Part shown: piece after piece, positions 41,751-49,662 of the stretch
Numbering within the stretch: position 1 is the first letter of the stretch
Layout of the letters: the number at the start of each line of letters is the position of its first letter
Origin: Treponema saccharophilum DSM 2985
GTDB lineage: Bacteria; Spirochaetota; Spirochaetia; Treponematales; Treponemataceae
Assembly (NCBI RefSeq): GCF_000255555.1
Contig: NZ_AGRW01000043.1
Span: 62,001 to 126,000, forward strand
Direction: 5' to 3'
Length of the DNA: 64,000 bases
Position numbers and translations under genes: made by a program
Notes under the pieces: model-generated
Database searches by the model: none
Told to the model about the DNA's origin: nothing
Seen by the model: only the letters and a program-made list of their open reading frames with translations

Positions 41751-42545
41751 ATGAAGAAATCAATCAAAACTCTCACGGCGGCGCTCCTCTCTCTCACGCT
41801 CGGAGCCGGCGCGTTCGCAATCGACGGTACGGAAGTCATGACGCGCGCCTACGACAGGCAGAAGCCAGATTTCTCGAAGGCGGCAGTACAGCTCACTCTC
41901 TCGAAGAACGGCAAGACGGAGGAAATCCGCAACGTCGGCGAGTACGGAAGGTGCAAGGACGGCCTTTCCGACGTCGTTATGATATTCCTCTCGCCCGCTT
42001 CCGTTAAAAACACGCGCTTTCTCCAGAAGGAGAACAACGGCAAGGACGACGACAAATGGATTTATCTCCCGTCGCTCAAGAACGTCCGCAGGGTCGGCTC
42101 GTCCGACGGCTCGAAACCGTTCGTCGGAACGGACTTCACCTACGACGACATGAGCACGCGCGAAGTCGCCGACGACACGCACGAGCTTCTCAAGGAAAGC
42201 GCCGACAAGGGCAACTTCAAGGACCTCTACGTCGTCAAGTCGACGCCGAAAGACCCGAAGTCAAGCCAGTACTCATACAGGATTTCCTACGTCACAAAGG
42301 ATGCCTACATCCCGACCTACATCGAGATGTACGACAACAAGGGAAAGCTCCTCAAGGTCAACGAAATCAAGGCAATCAACAAGATGCCCGGAACCAACGG
42401 ACGCGTCTACAACGTCCCTATGGAGAACGTTATGACGAACGTCCAGACGGGACACGCGACGTCGATGAAAATGGTCAACATAGTCGTCGACCAGCCGCTC
42501 GATGACCACTACTTCACGCAGAACTTCCTCTCTACAGGAAAATAA
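41751..42545 (+). CDS. LolA-like outer-membrane lipoprotein-sorting protein, paralogue 1
   Basis: Periplasmic protein of 264 aa with signal peptide MKKSIKTLTAALLSLTLGAGAFAID (cleavage after AFA near 23). The mature part follows the LolA/LolB-like half-barrel of the 'outer membrane lipoprotein-sorting protein' family: AAVQLTLSKNGKTEEIRNVGEYGR, MIFLSPASVKNTRFLQKENN, DDDKWIYLPSLKNVRRVGSSD, FVGTDFTYDDMS, YSYRISYVTKDAYIPTYIEMYDNKGKLLKVNEI and DDHYFTQNFLSTGK. This family typically sits next to MMPL/RND transporters. GGAGG precedes the ATG, 94 bp after the RND gene. A terminator follows. Paralogues at 45262 and 46266. Confidence 0.9.
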   Translation: MKKSIKTLTAALLSLTLGAGAFAIDGTEVMTRAYDRQKPDFSKAAVQLTLSKNGKTEEIRNVGEYGRCKDGLSDVVMIFLSPASVKNTRFLQKENNGKDDDKWIYLPSLKNVRRVGSSDGSKPFVGTDFTYDDMSTREVADDTHELLKESADKGNFKDLYVVKSTPKDPKSSQYSYRISYVTKDAYIPTYIEMYDNKGKLLKVNEIKAINKMPGTNGRVYNVPMENVMTNVQTGHATSMKMVNIVVDQPLDDHYFTQNFLSTGK

Positions 42546-42564
42546 GCCGCCGAAAACGGTGCGG

Positions 42565-42604
42565 GGGAGCGCGAACCTCACGAAGGGACGCGCTCCCTTT
42601 TTTT
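42565..42604 (+). terminator. Terminator after LolA-like paralogue 1
   Basis: A perfect 9-bp stem GGGAGCGCG/CGCGCTCCC with a 15-nt loop and a seven-T run, 20 bp after the stop. Confidence 0.88.
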
Positions 42605-42612
42605 GTCCCAGC

Positions 42613-42801
42613 GAGGAAAGAGGAAAGAGGAAAGAGGAAAGAGGAAAGAGGAAAGTGGAAAGAGGAAAGTGGAAAGTGGAAAGTGGAAAGTGGGAAGTGG
42701 GAAGTGGAAAGTGGAAAGTGGAAAGTGGAATGTGGAATGTGGAATGTGGAAAGTGGAAAGTGGAATGTGGAATGTGGAATGTGGAATGTGGAATGTGGAA
42801 T
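42613..42801. repeat. Heptamer tandem repeat (27 units)
   Basis: Twenty-seven uninterrupted 7-bp units on the plus strand: six GAGGAAA, then mixed GTGGAAA, one GAGGAAA and two GTGGGAA, then blocks of GTGGAAT and GTGGAAA ending in six GTGGAAT. Variants are in runs, as produced by slippage. All frames are open on the plus strand, but the translation is low-complexity (GKWKVES type) without a ribosome site. Together with flanks this fills most of the 42546-42936 gap. Confidence 0.97.
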
Positions 42802-42816
42802 GACTCTGTCACTAAT

Positions 42817-42859
42817 GTTGATAGGACACCGTTATTAGCGTTGATAAGTGTCCGTTATC
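42817..42859. repeat. Short diverged direct repeats resembling IS-end sequences
   Basis: GTTGATAGGACACCGTTATT (42817-42836) and GTTGATAAGTGTCCGTTATC (42840-42859) match at 14 of 20 positions, and contain GGACAC and GTGTCC as an inverted pair. Multiple short terminal repeats of this style occur at the ends of some insertion sequences. No transposase frame is present. Lies directly after the heptamer array. Confidence 0.4.
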
Positions 42860-42881
42860 AATGAAAGTGATGGGGCAGCGC

Positions 42882-42919
42882 AAAAAAAAAGCGGCGCGCC
42901 CGGAATGGAAACGCACCGC
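42882..42919 (-). terminator. Terminator after chemoreceptor gene
   Basis: On the minus strand GCGGTGCG pairs with CGCGCCGC (one G-T pair), loop 13 nt, followed by nine T residues, 17 bp after the MCP stop. Confidence 0.75.
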
Positions 42920-42936
42920 ATGGACTTACGAATAAA

Positions 42937-45060
42937 TCAGACCTTGAATTTGCCAAGCTCGCCGACAACGTAGTGGATGCTGTCGCTTGTATTCTGCGTC
43001 AGGCCGTTGACCTGCTGCATGTTCGCGTTGAGGTTTCCGATTCCGTTCGAAATCTCGCTCATCGCCGTGTTTATCTGCCCGGTAACCTCGGAAAGCTTGC
43101 CCATCTCGTCGAGAATCTTGTTGCTCCCCGCCTCCATCACCGACGCGCTTTCCCGGACATCGCCCGTGACCGCGTTAATCTGGTTCATTGCCTCGATTAC
43201 CTGCTTGCTTCCCGCGCTCTGCTCGTCCATCGCGCTCTTGATGATGCTCTCCTGGCGGGCGACCGTCTGCGTGTTCTCGAAGATTATGTCGAACTGCTTC
43301 TGCGTCTCAAGCGCGCCGTCGCTCATCACGACAATCATCTCGCGCAGGTGCTTCATGACATCGTTTATCTTCTTTCCCTGCAGGTTCGAGTCCTCAGCAA
43401 GCTTCCTTATTTCGTCGGCGACGACCGCGAAACCGCTTCCCGCGCTTCCCGCATGGGCGGCCTCGATTGCCGCGTTCATCGCGAGCATGTTCGTCTGCCC
43501 AGCGATGTTCCTGATTATGGAGCTCGTCTCTATGAGGGCGGCGGAATCCTCGGCTATCTTGTTCGTCATCTCGACGGCGCGCATGACAACGGCGCGTCCG
43601 TTCTCCGCGGACTCGGAAAGCTTTATGACGTTGCCAGCGTTGTTCTCGAGAATCCGCGTGACGGAATTTATGTTCTCGACCATCTGCTGGACGGAAGAAG
43701 AAGACTGGGAGACGCTCTCCGACTGAATCTGGATGTTCTCGTTGAGCTTCTCGATGTTGCTAACGATATCCTCGACGGTTTGGCTCGTATGCTCGACGCC
43801 GCGGCTCTGCGTCTCGACCTGCGTCGTTATGGAGTTGATGCTCGCGTTTATCTGCTCGATTGCCGTCGCGCTCGACCCCATGCGCTCGGAAAGCTGCTCG
43901 GACTGGCTTATCATGTTCTTCGTCTGCCCGATTATCGTCGTCATAGCCTTCGCTATCTTCCCGATAGTGAGGTTGAAGTATCCGGAAAGCAGGCCCAGCT
44001 CGTCCTTCGACGAGACGGGAATCTCCACGGTGAGGTCGCCGTCGCCCTGCGATATGTTCTTGAGGATTCCGGTGACCCTGACGAGCGTGCGCGTGATGCT
44101 GTGCGCGATGACGAACGCCATGATTATGGAAAGAACGATTCCGAGGATGACGACAATCGCGACGACCTTCTCCACCTCGTTCGTGGACGCCTCTATCATC
44201 GAAATCGGTATGATTATCGCGTAATCGAGCCCGTACATATCGTTCTCCGACGGAAGAATCCTAATCTCGGAATCCTCGCCGACTTTCGTACCGATTGTTA
44301 TGCGCTCGCGGAATATTCCATATCCGCCCTGCAGATACCCCTGAAGCGTCTTTATGCCGAGGTCGTTGACGTTCTTGAACGAAAGCTCCGTCTCGAACGG
44401 GTTGAGGACGATATTGCTGTTCGAGTCAATCATGATGAACGAGATGTTGCCCATCGTCGTCTGGTCGCCGAACAGGGAGATGAACGAATCCGCGGAAATC
44501 TCGACGATTGCGACGCCGAGCGTGTTCCCCTCCTCGTCGAACACCGCCTGCGCGCCGCCGATGACGACGCCCCCGTCCTCCTTCTGGTAGAGCGGAGAGA
44601 AGTACGAGATGCCCTCGCTGTCAAGCCCCGTGTCGAACCAGTTGCTCGCATCCTCCTCCGTAATCATTCCTTCCGGATACGACACAATCTCGCCGTCGTC
44701 GTAGACAACGCCCGCGGAAACAAGGTTTTCGTTGCTCGCGATAACTTTCTCAGCAAGCTCGTACACGGAATCGGCAGACTCGCTGCCCGCGTTCGCCAGA
44801 AGGTTGACCGTCTTCGAAAGGCCGTCGAGATAGGCGAACACCGTCTGGTCCATAAGGTGCATCGTGCTCGAAAGGCGCTCGGTAAACTGCACCTCATTTA
44901 CTTTTTTGACGCGCTTATATATGGAAACACCAAGAAGGACAAGCATGATGCTGGTCATCAGCGTGATTTCGACGATAACTCGTGTCGCTATCGAATAACG
45001 CCAGCCCGCCCTTCCTTCCGAAGACGCGTCTCTTTTCTTCGCAAGTCTACTATTTTTCAC
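42937..45060 (-). CDS. Methyl-accepting chemotaxis protein
   Basis: Transmembrane chemoreceptor of 707 aa. TM1 is at about 27-48 and a large periplasmic dCache-like sensor at about 50-295 ([46 protein letters not shown], then [15 protein letters not shown]). TM2 is at about 299-321, then HAMP. The cytoplasmic signalling helix hairpin includes [26 protein letters not shown]. No C-terminal CheR pentapeptide is seen. I chose GTG 45060 because AAGGGGAG lies 5 nt upstream; the longer frame from 45126 has no ribosome site. It is antisense to, and interrupts, the LolA-like/RND cluster. Confidence 0.94.
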   Translation of the reverse strand: MKNSRLAKKRDASSEGRAGWRYSIATRVIVEITLMTSIMLVLLGVSIYKRVKKVNEVQFTERLSSTMHLMDQTVFAYLDGLSKTVNLLANAGSESADSVYELAEKVIASNENLVSAGVVYDDGEIVSYPEGMITEEDASNWFDTGLDSEGISYFSPLYQKEDGGVVIGGAQAVFDEEGNTLGVAIVEISADSFISLFGDQTTMGNISFIMIDSNSNIVLNPFETELSFKNVNDLGIKTLQGYLQGGYGIFRERITIGTKVGEDSEIRILPSENDMYGLDYAIIIPISMIEASTNEVEKVVAIVVILGIVLSIIMAFVIAHSITRTLVRVTGILKNISQGDGDLTVEIPVSSKDELGLLSGYFNLTIGKIAKAMTTIIGQTKNMISQSEQLSERMGSSATAIEQINASINSITTQVETQSRGVEHTSQTVEDIVSNIEKLNENIQIQSESVSQSSSSVQQMVENINSVTRILENNAGNVIKLSESAENGRAVVMRAVEMTNKIAEDSAALIETSSIIRNIAGQTNMLAMNAAIEAAHAGSAGSGFAVVADEIRKLAEDSNLQGKKINDVMKHLREMIVVMSDGALETQKQFDIIFENTQTVARQESIIKSAMDEQSAGSKQVIEAMNQINAVTGDVRESASVMEAGSNKILDEMGKLSEVTGQINTAMSEISNGIGNLNANMQQVNGLTQNTSDSIHYVVGELGKFKV

Positions 45061-45179
45061 TGTTACTCCCCTTATTTTTGCCTGATGTGCGATTTTATTC
45101 GAAAAATATATTAACATAACATTCAATTATAGTCATTTATTAAATCAATTTTTAAGTCCCATTCAAACAGGCTTAAATA

Positions 45180-45208
45180 TTGGAAAAAAGCATTCTTTTT
45201 GTTAAAAT
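45180..45208 (+). promoter_or_regulatory. Promoter of the second LolA-like block
   Basis: TTGGAA and TAAAAT are spaced 17 bp, 53 bp upstream of the ATG at 45262, in the AT-rich divergent gap with the MCP gene (45061-45261). This would make the 45262-48848 genes a separate transcript. Confidence 0.6.
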
Positions 45209-45261
45209 AATATGCGAATTCATATTTTCAGCACAACTTAACGAAAAACAAGGAGATTTCA

Positions 45262-46107
45262 ATGAAAATCACGAAAATCATGGCGGCGGCGGCCGCTCTC
45301 GCACTCGGAATGCCATTATTCGCGGACGAAGCGTACGACATCATGAAAAAATCAACGACACTCAAGGCGCCGGACTTCACGATATCGGAAATGCACCTCG
45401 ACTCCATCGAAAAAAATGGCTCTGTCGACCACCAGATTATGCAGCAGTACGGGAACCGCACGAACGGGCTTATAAACACGGTGTTCGACTTCAAGGTATC
45501 CTCGACGAACAAGGGAACGCGCGTCCTCCAGATGGAGAAAACGAACAAGGACGACGACAGGTGGATTTACCTTCCCTCCCTCAAGACGACGAGGCGCATC
45601 CCGACGTCAGACCGCTACAAGTCGTTCGTCGGCTGCGAGTTCACGTACAACGACATGTCGATAAGGAACGTCGACCTCGACACGCACGTGCTCCTCAGCG
45701 AGAACGAAAGCGTAACAATCGACGGGAACCAGTTCGGCGGAAAGTGGGGAAAAACGACGTACAGCTGCTGGAAAATCGACTCCACCCCGGCAACGCCGCA
45801 GGCAAAGAAGACAGTCGAGTACTCGCACAGAATTTCCTACATCGACAAAAACACGTACCTTCCCGTCCGCACGGAATTCTACGACAAAAAGGACAAGACA
45901 AAGCTCATAAAGACGCAGCTCATAGAAAAAATCGAAATCGTAAAGGGCGTAACGGGAATCGAGTACCCGCTCCGCCGCTCCGCGATAATGATTAACGAGC
46001 TTACCGGACGCTCGGCGCGCGTATACGTCGGCGATTTCACATGGGACAAGCCGCTTTCCGACGGATACTTCACGCAGAACTGGCTCATGACGGGAAAGGC
46101 GAAATAA
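45262..46107 (+). CDS. LolA-like outer-membrane lipoprotein-sorting protein, paralogue 2
   Basis: Periplasmic protein of 281 aa; signal peptide MKITKIMAAAAALALGMPLFAD (cleavage after LFA near 21). It shares every block of paralogue 1: HLDSIEKNGSVDHQIMQQYGNR, KGTRVLQMEKTNKDDDRWIYLPSLKTTRRIPTSDRYKSFVGCEFTYNDMS, EYSHRISYIDKNTYLPVRTEFYDKK and SDGYFTQNWLMTGK. It differs by a longer insert with a Cys (TYSCWKID). CAAGGAGA precedes the ATG. The gap to paralogue 3 (158 bp) contains AAAGGA-GCA-TCCTTT followed by T residues, a weak terminator that may lower downstream expression. Confidence 0.9.
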   Translation: MKITKIMAAAAALALGMPLFADEAYDIMKKSTTLKAPDFTISEMHLDSIEKNGSVDHQIMQQYGNRTNGLINTVFDFKVSSTNKGTRVLQMEKTNKDDDRWIYLPSLKTTRRIPTSDRYKSFVGCEFTYNDMSIRNVDLDTHVLLSENESVTIDGNQFGGKWGKTTYSCWKIDSTPATPQAKKTVEYSHRISYIDKNTYLPVRTEFYDKKDKTKLIKTQLIEKIEIVKGVTGIEYPLRRSAIMINELTGRSARVYVGDFTWDKPLSDGYFTQNWLMTGKAK

Positions 46108-46265
46108 GGGATTACCCAAAAAGGTTCGTTTCGGCTATTATCTGAAAGCGGAAGCGGAAAAGGAGCATCCTTTTTTTCTTCCACCCAAAACGAAGTGTCA
46201 CGAAGGGGCAGCTCCCGGAAAAAACGGAAGGTGCCATTCCCCATGAAAAAAGAGGAGATGCAAAG

Positions 46266-47093
46266 ATGAAAAAAATCTCAAGAACAATCGCAGGCATTGC
46301 AGCATTCGCATCGTTGGCGGCATTTTCATTCGCGGAGGACGCGCATGAAATCGCACGCAAGATGCTCGACTTGAACGTCCCGGAATACAGCTACGCGACG
46401 CTCCTGATGGACGTAATCGAGGCGGACGGAAAGGTGGAGCACCGCGAGCTCAAGGAGTACGGCGGCGGCGACAACGGCCTGAAGAACGCGGTTTTCGTGT
46501 TCCTCTCGCCCGCATCGGTGAAGGACACGAGAATCCTTCAGGCGGAGAAGACGAACAAGGAGGACGACAAATGGGTCTACCTTCCGTCGCTCAGGACCGT
46601 CAGGCGCCTCGGCGCGGGCGACCGCTCAAAATCGTTCGTCGGCTCGGAGCTGACGTACAACGACATGGGACAGCGCAAAATCGACGACGACACGCACAAG
46701 ATGCTCGCCGAGGACGAGTCGGTCACGGTAACGAGCAGCGGCTTCGGCACCGTCACGTACTCGACATGGAAAATCGAGGAGACGCCCGTAAAGGCTAAGT
46801 CGCGCACCGTAGAGTACCACCACAGGCACCTCTGGATTGACAAGGCGACGTACCTCCCCGTCAAAATCCAGACGTTCGACAAGACAGGAAAGCTCCTCAA
46901 GACGACGGTCATCGAGAAAATCGAGAAGACGAACGGAGTCAAGGGCATCTACTGGCTCAGGAAATCCGTGAACGTCGTCAACGAGCAGACAGGGCGCAAG
47001 ACGCATCTTGTCGTGAAGGACTACAAATTCGACGAGAAGATTCCGCCGTCATACTTCACGCAGCAGTGGCTCACGACAGGAAAAGCGAAATAA
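46266..47093 (+). CDS. LolA-like outer-membrane lipoprotein-sorting protein, paralogue 3
   Basis: Periplasmic protein of 275 aa; signal peptide MKKISRTIAGIAAFASLAAFSFAED. It matches paralogue 2 most closely at TRILQAEKTNKEDDKWVYLPSLRTVRRLGAGDRSKSFVGSELTYNDM, EYHHRHLWIDKATYLPVKIQTFDKTGKLLKTTVIEKIEK and PPSYFTQQWLTTGKAK. It keeps the VFLSPASVKDTRIL block of paralogue 1. GAGGAG lies 8 nt before the ATG. The 571-aa outer-membrane protein follows at 39 bp, so the carrier and its likely receptor are cotranscribed. Confidence 0.9.
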   Translation: MKKISRTIAGIAAFASLAAFSFAEDAHEIARKMLDLNVPEYSYATLLMDVIEADGKVEHRELKEYGGGDNGLKNAVFVFLSPASVKDTRILQAEKTNKEDDKWVYLPSLRTVRRLGAGDRSKSFVGSELTYNDMGQRKIDDDTHKMLAEDESVTVTSSGFGTVTYSTWKIEETPVKAKSRTVEYHHRHLWIDKATYLPVKIQTFDKTGKLLKTTVIEKIEKTNGVKGIYWLRKSVNVVNEQTGRKTHLVVKDYKFDEKIPPSYFTQQWLTTGKAK

Positions 47094-47132
47094 ACAGAAC
47101 AGGCAAAAACACATAAGGAAAAGGAGATTCAA

Positions 47133-48848
47133 ATGAAAATTTCTAAGAAAGTTGCGGGCACTGCCTGCATCACCGCGATGCTCGCGGGAGCGGCTTTCGC
47201 TCAGGAAGACTTCGGCGGATTCGAGGGCGGAGATTTCGGAACGTTCGAGGAGGAATCCTCGACCCCCACCCTCACGTGGAACGGAGAAGCCGGCGTTGAC
47301 GGGCGCATGTGGCTCGACACGGAGAACGGCTACGACAAAGCGAACGACGTCGCGAATTCCGCGACCGAGGCGGACGCATACCTCAAGCTCGAGATGAACT
47401 ACTCGGGCGAGAACACCGACCTCAACGGGAAAATCAAGCTCGACTCGGCTTCGATAAAGGACAACCCCGAGGACGTCATCGACGAATTCACGGCGCGCGG
47501 CTACTTCGGCAACTGGCAGATTGAGGCGGGCAAGATGAAGACCGTCTGGGGAAAGGGCGACAAGCTCCACGTTCTCGACAACTTCAACGCGAACGACTAC
47601 ACGGACTTCATCTTCCCCGAATACATCGACAGGCGCATCGCCGAGCCGATGGTGAAAATCGCGTGGGTTCCCTCATACGCCGGCGACCTCGTGTCGAACA
47701 TCAAGGTCGAGGGCGTCTACACCCCGATGATGACGGCAGACCGCTTCGCCACAAGCGGGCAGCTCGTCCCGTACACGCAGACCGCGCTGACGGGTTCCGT
47801 AACGAAAAAGGTAGAAACGGCAATGAGCAACTACCTAACCCCATTCGTTACAGCAGAATTGCATGCACAGTCTGTTATGGCAGAGGCAAAAGCCACTGAT
47901 TTCACAGATTCAACAAAAGCAGGCGCTTTTTTTAGCAAGTATAAGACAACACTTGTTCCGTATGGGCTTGATACGCTAAATCCAACGGAGACACTTGAGA
48001 GTGCAATACATAATTACGTCGCAAAAACGAAATCAGACTCTATTACAGCACAGACAAAAGCCCTCATGAACGCATCAGGCATCTCGTCTGACCCGACAGC
48101 ACTCTATGCGGACACGCACAACATCCGCTACGGCCAGGCTGGTCTCCGCGTCACGGGAACGGTCGGCTCGTTCGACTTGGGCGCGAGCTACTACTACGGC
48201 CACTACAAGCAGCCGACGGTGGATTACGGAAAAGTGGATTCTTATATCGAGAATGTCATAAACGGAACAGGCGTTTCTGACGACGACAAATTCATCGACT
48301 ACGACGAGCTTCAGGTGTTCGGTCTTGAGGCGGCGTTCCTCGTCTGGAAGTTCAACACGAGATGGGAATTCGCATACAACCTCACCCGCGACTTCGACGG
48401 AACGAACCCGTACATCAAGAACAACTCGATCGCGTGGGTCGGCGGATTCGACATGGACCTCCCCATCCACAACGTGAACATCAACATCCAGGAGACGGGA
48501 AAGCTCATCCTCAAGAACGACGAGGTTGACAAGCTCGGCGCAATCGGCGACACGGACTACAACAGCGACGGAAAGTACACGAACAACCAGCTCGTCATCA
48601 ACATCAGCGACAAGTGGCTCAACGAGAAGCTCACCACCGAATGCACCACAATCTACGGAATCGAGTGCAAGGAATGGTGTGTGCAGCCGAAAGTCTCGTA
48701 CAACGTCGTCGACGGGCTCACGTTCACGGCGCGCGGCGCGTACATCTACGCAGACAACGCGAACGGACAGTTCTACAACTTCACGGCAGAGAACACCAAG
48801 CACCACAGGAAGGCGTTCGTCCAGCTGAGCGCGAAGTACCAGTTCTAA
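47133..48848 (+). CDS. Outer-membrane barrel-type protein of the RND/LolA-like cluster
   Basis: This 571-aa exported protein has a signal peptide MKISKKVAGTACITAMLAGAAFAQ. An acidic mature N-terminus (EDFGGFEGGDFGTFEEESS) precedes a long series of amphipathic strands (AYLKLEMNYSGENTDLNGKIKLDSASI, GNWQIEAGKMKTVWGKGDKLHVLDNF) ending HRKAFVQLSAKYQF with a terminal aromatic, as in outer-membrane barrels. The layout resembles DUF1302-type proteins that accompany MMPL/RND pumps. Residues about 226-326 (nt 47810-48110) and a short part near 370 use AT-richer codons unlike the flanks, consistent with recombined surface loops. AAGGAGA precedes the ATG. Confidence 0.82.
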   Translation: MKISKKVAGTACITAMLAGAAFAQEDFGGFEGGDFGTFEEESSTPTLTWNGEAGVDGRMWLDTENGYDKANDVANSATEADAYLKLEMNYSGENTDLNGKIKLDSASIKDNPEDVIDEFTARGYFGNWQIEAGKMKTVWGKGDKLHVLDNFNANDYTDFIFPEYIDRRIAEPMVKIAWVPSYAGDLVSNIKVEGVYTPMMTADRFATSGQLVPYTQTALTGSVTKKVETAMSNYLTPFVTAELHAQSVMAEAKATDFTDSTKAGAFFSKYKTTLVPYGLDTLNPTETLESAIHNYVAKTKSDSITAQTKALMNASGISSDPTALYADTHNIRYGQAGLRVTGTVGSFDLGASYYYGHYKQPTVDYGKVDSYIENVINGTGVSDDDKFIDYDELQVFGLEAAFLVWKFNTRWEFAYNLTRDFDGTNPYIKNNSIAWVGGFDMDLPIHNVNINIQETGKLILKNDEVDKLGAIGDTDYNSDGKYTNNQLVINISDKWLNEKLTTECTTIYGIECKEWCVQPKVSYNVVDGLTFTARGAYIYADNANGQFYNFTAENTKHHRKAFVQLSAKYQF

Positions 48849-48902
48849 ATCCCTGTAATGGCAAGCGGGCGCGCGGCGGAAGCCACAAACCCGCAAAAGG
48901 GA

Positions 48903-48930
48903 AACGGCGGCATAAAGCCGCCGTTTTTTT
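48903..48930 (+). terminator. Terminator of the LolA-like/barrel operon
   Basis: Perfect AACGGCGGC/GCCGCCGTT stem with an ATAAA loop and a run of T residues, 54 bp after the stop. The stretch to 49065 holds no gene I can support. Confidence 0.92.
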
Positions 48931-49065
48931 GTCCTGTCCTGATTTCCAGCGTCATCACGGACTTGATTCGGAACCTACATACCAATCCAGTTTCCGCGAA
49001 ATCTCGTCCATCATGACAATATCCAAACCAAACGCTTTTCCAGACAGAACGCTTCTTTGTATACC

Positions 49066-49539
49066 CTACCGTGAGCCGCGGCGGAAAACAAGCCGTGACT
49101 CGCTCTGCTGGTCGACTATCACGAAGGAGTCGCCCGTCTCAACGCGCGTCGCAAAAGATATTATCCTCAAAAATTCATCCTCGAATGCCTCTATCTCCGC
49201 CGACGTTTCCTTCTGCGTAGCCTCGAAAGACGGATTCTCGCACACCTCGCCGCGCGAGTTTAGGCGGAGACGCCCGTCAAACGTGTTCGCGCCGGTGCTT
49301 CCGGAAAGTTTCAGCGCGTCCCCGTCCCCAAAAACGGACATCGACACGGGAAGGACAGCCACGGGAACGCCGCCCGCGCTCATGCTGACGAGGTGCCAGT
49401 CACCGAGCGCCTTCTTCCTCCCCTCAAAAAGCGTCTTTCCCCCATCGGTGGCGGCGGGAGATTCGATATTCCGCGTCGTCCCGCACGAAAAAAGCGCGAG
49501 CGACACCGCCACGGAAAAAGCCGCGAAAATTCTCTTCAT
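49066..49539 (-). CDS. META/HslJ-domain lipoprotein
   Basis: This 157-aa lipoprotein has MKRIFAAFSVAVSLALFSC with an LFSC lipobox near residue 19. A META-like domain follows: ALGDWHLVSMSAGGVPVAVLPVSMSVFGDGDALKLSGSTGANTFDGRLRLNSRG, matching the 'W.l........p....i.l.f......vsG..GcN.f.g.y' pattern of HslJ, though the conserved GCN is GAN here. The end (SRLVFRR) fits too. Function unknown; some members are linked to stress or novobiocin resistance. AAGGAGGA lies before the ATG, with TATAAT further upstream. Divergent from nadE. Confidence 0.8.
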   Translation of the reverse strand: MKRIFAAFSVAVSLALFSCGTTRNIESPAATDGGKTLFEGRKKALGDWHLVSMSAGGVPVAVLPVSMSVFGDGDALKLSGSTGANTFDGRLRLNSRGEVCENPSFEATQKETSAEIEAFEDEFLRIISFATRVETGDSFVIVDQQSESRLVFRRGSR

Positions 49540-49627
49540 CTTATCCTCCTTGAAAACAGGATTTGATTATACCGCACAAACGCGGGACAATCCGCACCAA
49601 AAAAATCGCGGGACAGATATTATCATG

Positions 49628-49656
49628 TTGAAAATATCATTTTCCGCGGCTATAAT
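49628..49656 (+). promoter_or_regulatory. nadE promoter
   Basis: TTGAAA and a perfect TATAAT with a 17-bp spacer. The -10 ends 6 nt before ATG 49663, so the transcript should begin at the start codon. Confidence 0.78.
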
Positions 49657-49662
49657 CGCATC

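Noticed and set aside
42613-42801. CRISPR array
   Set aside because: The repeats are 7 bp, contiguous and without spacers, and there are no cas genes. The 55-bp repeats at 33.4 kb also lack unique equal spacers.
42502-42864. Plus- and minus-strand open frames across the heptamer array
   Set aside because: The translation is pure low-complexity repeat. There is no start signal and the terminator of the upstream gene lies inside.
48931-49065. Possible small gene or gene remnant between the barrel terminator and META gene
   Set aside because: A 19-codon minus-strand frame starting MMDEISRKLDW exists but has no ribosome site or further support.
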